Shown: in pieces, positions 61,789 through 64,000 of the stretch
Layout of the letters: every line of letters begins with the position of its first letter
Numbering within the stretch: the first letter of the stretch is position 1
DNA from: Novosphingobium aureum
GTDB lineage: Bacteria > Pseudomonadota > Alphaproteobacteria > Sphingomonadales > Sphingomonadaceae
Assembly (NCBI RefSeq): GCF_015865035.1
Contig: NZ_JADZGI010000004.1
Span: 186,001 to 250,000, forward strand
DNA length: 64,000 nucleotides
Direction of reading: 5' to 3'
Position numbers and translations under genes: made by a program
Notes under the pieces: model-generated
Databases searched by the model: none
What the model saw: only the letters and a program-made list of their open reading frames with translations
What the model was told of the DNA's origin: nothing

Positions 61789-63188
61789 CCCTGCATGTCC
61801 TCGAGCTCGCGGCCACGGGTCTCCTGCACGGTCGCGCGCACGAAGAAGAACGAGACCGCTGCGGCCAACGCGTAGAACACGTAGGTCACCGATAGGCCGG
61901 GCGACTTGGCCAGCGTCGGGAAGCTGACCGAGATCGCGGCATTGGCGATCCACTGCGCGAAGCCGGCGACGGCCAGCGCCGAACCGCGGATCTGGTTGGG
62001 GAACATCTCGCCGAGCATGACCCACATGACCGGGCCCCAGCTGACGTTGAAGAAGACGACGTAGACGTTGGCTGCGATGAGCGCGATCACGCCCGCGCTG
62101 CCGGGCAGCACGACGTTGCCGTCGGGTCCGGTTGCCGCAGTCGAGAAGGCCCATGCGACGACGGCGAGCGAGACCGCCATGCCCGCCGAACCGATCAGCA
62201 GCAGCGGCTTGCGGCCGATGCGGTCGATCAGCGCGATGGTGACGAGGCAGGCGCCGATCGAGAGCGCGCCCGAGATGATGTTGATCTGAAGGGCGAAGTC
62301 CTCGGTGAAGCCGACCGCCTGCCACAGCGTGGCGCCGTAGTAGAACACCACGTTGATGCCGACGAGCTGCTGGAACACCGCGATGCCGATGCCGACCCAC
62401 AGGATCGGGCGGATCTTGCCGGTGCCCTTGTCGACGAGGTCCGAGAGCTTGGGACGGTGATGGTCGGCGGCGAGCGACGCGGAAATTTCCGCGACCTTGC
62501 GCTGGGCGGTTTCGGGTCCGAACAGGCGCGTGAGGACGGCGAGCGCCTCCTCGTTACGGCCGCGCGCCACGAGATAGCGCGGGCTCTCGGGGATCGTGAG
62601 CAGCGCGAGCAGGTAGACAAGCGCCGGGATCGCCTGGAGCCAGAACATCCAGCGCCATGCCGGGAAGTCGAACCACAGGTCGGCAGTCGAACCACCGGCC
62701 CAGCGTGCCAGCACGAAGTTGGCGACGAAGGCGCCGGTGAGGCCGGTGATGATCATCACCTGCTGCACGCTGGAAAGACGTCCGCGCACGTGGGCAGGCG
62801 TCATTTCGGAGATGTAGACCGGCGAGGTCACGCTCGCCGCGCCGACGCCCAGGCCGCCGATGATGCGTGCGAAGATGAAGATGGCCGAGGACCCGGCCGC
62901 ACCCGCGAGCAGGGCCGAGACGAGGAACAGCGCCGCTGCGAGCATCATCGTGCCGCGACGCCCGATCATGTCGGACAGGCGCCCTGCGATGAAGGCGCCG
63001 AACGAGGAGCCTACGAGGATCGCGCCGACATTGATGCCGATGCCCAGACTGCCGAGGTCGAAGGCGGCCTCGAGGCCGTTCTGGGTGCCGTTGATGACAC
63101 CCGAATCGTAACCGAACATGAAGCCGCCGATCGTGGCGACTATGACGACGAGCGCGACGAGGCGCTTGTTGAGACTGACCGTTTCCAT
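61785..63188 (-). CDS. MFS sugar porter
   Basis: This 467-residue, 12-helix transporter of the sugar-porter family (XylE/GLUT-like) has the usual marks: GFMFGYDSGVINGTQ in helix 1, GRLSDMIGRRG, PESPRYLVARGR at the end of the first half, FQQLVGINVVFYYGATL in helix 7 and RIGRKPLLL. It should bring the released monosaccharide in with protons. AAAGGA lies 8 bases before the ATG at 63188; the upstream open frame is Arg/Pro-rich. It overlaps galM. Confidence 0.95.
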   Translation of the reverse strand: METVSLNKRLVALVVIVATIGGFMFGYDSGVINGTQNGLEAAFDLGSLGIGINVGAILVGSSFGAFIAGRLSDMIGRRGTMMLAAALFLVSALLAGAAGSSAIFIFARIIGGLGVGAASVTSPVYISEMTPAHVRGRLSSVQQVMIITGLTGAFVANFVLARWAGGSTADLWFDFPAWRWMFWLQAIPALVYLLALLTIPESPRYLVARGRNEEALAVLTRLFGPETAQRKVAEISASLAADHHRPKLSDLVDKGTGKIRPILWVGIGIAVFQQLVGINVVFYYGATLWQAVGFTEDFALQINIISGALSIGACLVTIALIDRIGRKPLLLIGSAGMAVSLAVVAWAFSTAATGPDGNVVLPGSAGVIALIAANVYVVFFNVSWGPVMWVMLGEMFPNQIRGSALAVAGFAQWIANAAISVSFPTLAKSPGLSVTYVFYALAAAVSFFFVRATVQETRGRELEDMQG

Positions 63189-63264
63189 TGCGGCGATCCT
63201 TTCCCGGGCCTTGGCCCTGGGGATCGGGGGTTTGCTTTTCTTGTCCCGATCCCGCGTGATTTCT

Positions 63265-64000
63265 TCAGGTGTTTGCGCGCCTCGGCGGGGCTGCGGGGGT
63301 GTCGACCCGGAAGGTGAAGACATCGCCTGCGAGCGGTTGCTGCGCGAGCTGGTCCTCGCTCAGTCCCTGGCGCGCGCTGGTTGCGAAGGCGCTCATCCCG
63401 TCCTCGCCGCCAAGCGCGACCTTGGTGACGTTGCTGACCGGGAATCGCACCTCGTGGGTCAGCGTGCCATCGCTGGCGAAACGGCGTGCCGCCCAGCCAC
63501 CGTAGAAGCCCAGCCAGACCGCCCCTTGCGCATCGCAGATCGCGCCGTCGGGATGACCCCAGTCGGCGCGGTCCTCGGTGTTGAAGTCGAGGAAGACCTC
63601 GCCTGCATCGGGGCTGCCGTCGGCAGCGATGCGGTGGCGGATCACTCTGCGCGCGAGCGTGTCGACATGGTAGACGATCGCGCCGCAAGGCGAGATCGCC
63701 GGACCGTTGGTGATCGTGATCGGAGCGATCTGCGTCGTCGTGACCGCGCCCTGGTCGAGCACGAAGACCTGCCCGGTCGCCGATTCCTCGAGATTGTCCA
63801 TGGTGCCGAACCAGATCCGGCCTTCGCCGTCGATTGCCGCGTCGTTGAGGCGGTTGTCGGGAAGATCGGGCTGGGTCTCGGCAATGCGCGTGAAGCTGCC
63901 ATCGGCCGGATCGAAGCGATGCGGCCCGCTGCGCAGGCCCGCGATCAGTCCCGAGGTGGCGCTGGGGAGCACCCAGCCCACGTGCTCGGGCGCCTGCCAG
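63265..64000 (-). CDS. SMP-30/gluconolactonase family protein, C-terminal part
   Basis: The gene runs off the right edge; about 245 C-terminal codons are visible, beginning WQAPEHVGWVLP at the edge. The six-bladed propeller of the SMP-30/regucalcin family is evident in RLNDAAIDGEGRIWFGTMD, the ITNGPAISP step and DGAICDAQGAVWLGFYGGW. Asn and Asp in these motifs bind the divalent metal. Family members hydrolyse sugar lactones such as glucono- or arabinonolactone, fitting the adjacent sugar porter and GalM on the same strand (76 bases to the MFS start). Confidence 0.9.
   Translation of the reverse strand, partial: WQAPEHVGWVLPSATSGLIAGLRSGPHRFDPADGSFTRIAETQPDLPDNRLNDAAIDGEGRIWFGTMDNLEESATGQVFVLDQGAVTTTQIAPITITNGPAISPCGAIVYHVDTLARRVIRHRIAADGSPDAGEVFLDFNTEDRADWGHPDGAICDAQGAVWLGFYGGWAARRFASDGTLTHEVRFPVSNVTKVALGGEDGMSAFATSARQGLSEDQLAQQPLAGDVFTFRVDTPAAPPRRANT

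Overview
This 64 kb window is high-GC chromosomal DNA from an alphaproteobacterium. Gene content points to Sphingomonadales, probably a Novosphingobium-like organism. The pointers are a Xanthomonas/Caulobacter-type TonB-dependent receptor beside tandem tryptophan-halogenase-like genes, TldD/PmbA, separate nrdA and nrdB, DUF2171 and DUF1622 proteins, and frequent GTG/TTG starts. The assignment is inferred from gene content, not from a marker gene.

Layout. 1-2.3 kb: 5' end of a formylglycine-generating enzyme gene, a small CxxC/HxxC protein and an arylsulfatase with the CTAGR maturation site. 2.7-9.8 kb: two outer-membrane barrel proteins, then a tight set made of a large membrane P-loop NTPase with a periplasmic coiled coil, an MscS channel (4-nt overlap) and a DUF1622 protein. 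9.8-18 kb: DUF3313, a 26-residue peptide gene, secreted unknowns, tldD, a zinc-finger protein, an orphan ABC ATPase, nadB and a GlsB-type protein. 18.3-29.5 kb: nrdA and nrdB flank a catabolic block. That block is a divergent IclR regulator, acylating acetaldehyde dehydrogenase and hydroxy-oxovalerate aldolase (mhpF/mhpE type), then rutB-rutC-rutD-rutA, followed by small stress-type genes. 29.7-45.2 kb is mostly housekeeping: a frameshifted DUF4870 gene, nupC, yhhQ, argB, yggT-folD, marC, a LonN-domain protein and cnoX, two identical tRNA-Gly(GCC) genes, pmbA, lptB, rpoN and a TonB-like protein. 45.3-49 kb: a TPR/O-GlcNAc-transferase-like protein and DUF3422. 49-64 kb: a carbohydrate-utilisation locus with two halogenases, a TonB-dependent receptor, an SGNH hydrolase, a serine esterase, a GH3 glucosidase, a LacI regulator, GalM, an MFS sugar porter and a partial SMP-30 lactonase.

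How the genes work together. In the carbohydrate locus the receptor would import oligosaccharides, the two esterases would deacylate them, the GH3 enzyme would release sugars, and MFS, GalM and SMP-30 would take up and process those sugars. Two near-identical LacI-type operators (59775-59791 and 55217-55234) tie the GH3 operon and the receptor/halogenase operon to the LacI gene. In the rut block, RutA, RutB, RutC and RutD would open and degrade a pyrimidine ring. rutE, rutF and rutG are absent, so the adjoining acetaldehyde dehydrogenase/aldolase pair may take the C3/C2 aldehyde product; this is inference.

The strongest candidates for unusual biology are the NTPase-MscS-DUF1622 locus, the mhpFE-rutBCDA hybrid under IclR, the twin halogenases inside a glucan regulon, and the nrdA leader, which has a small Cys-containing ORF, a palindrome over its Shine-Dalgarno, a LexA-like site and a GC hairpin. 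Window edges cut the first gene (formylglycine-generating enzyme) and the last gene (SMP-30).
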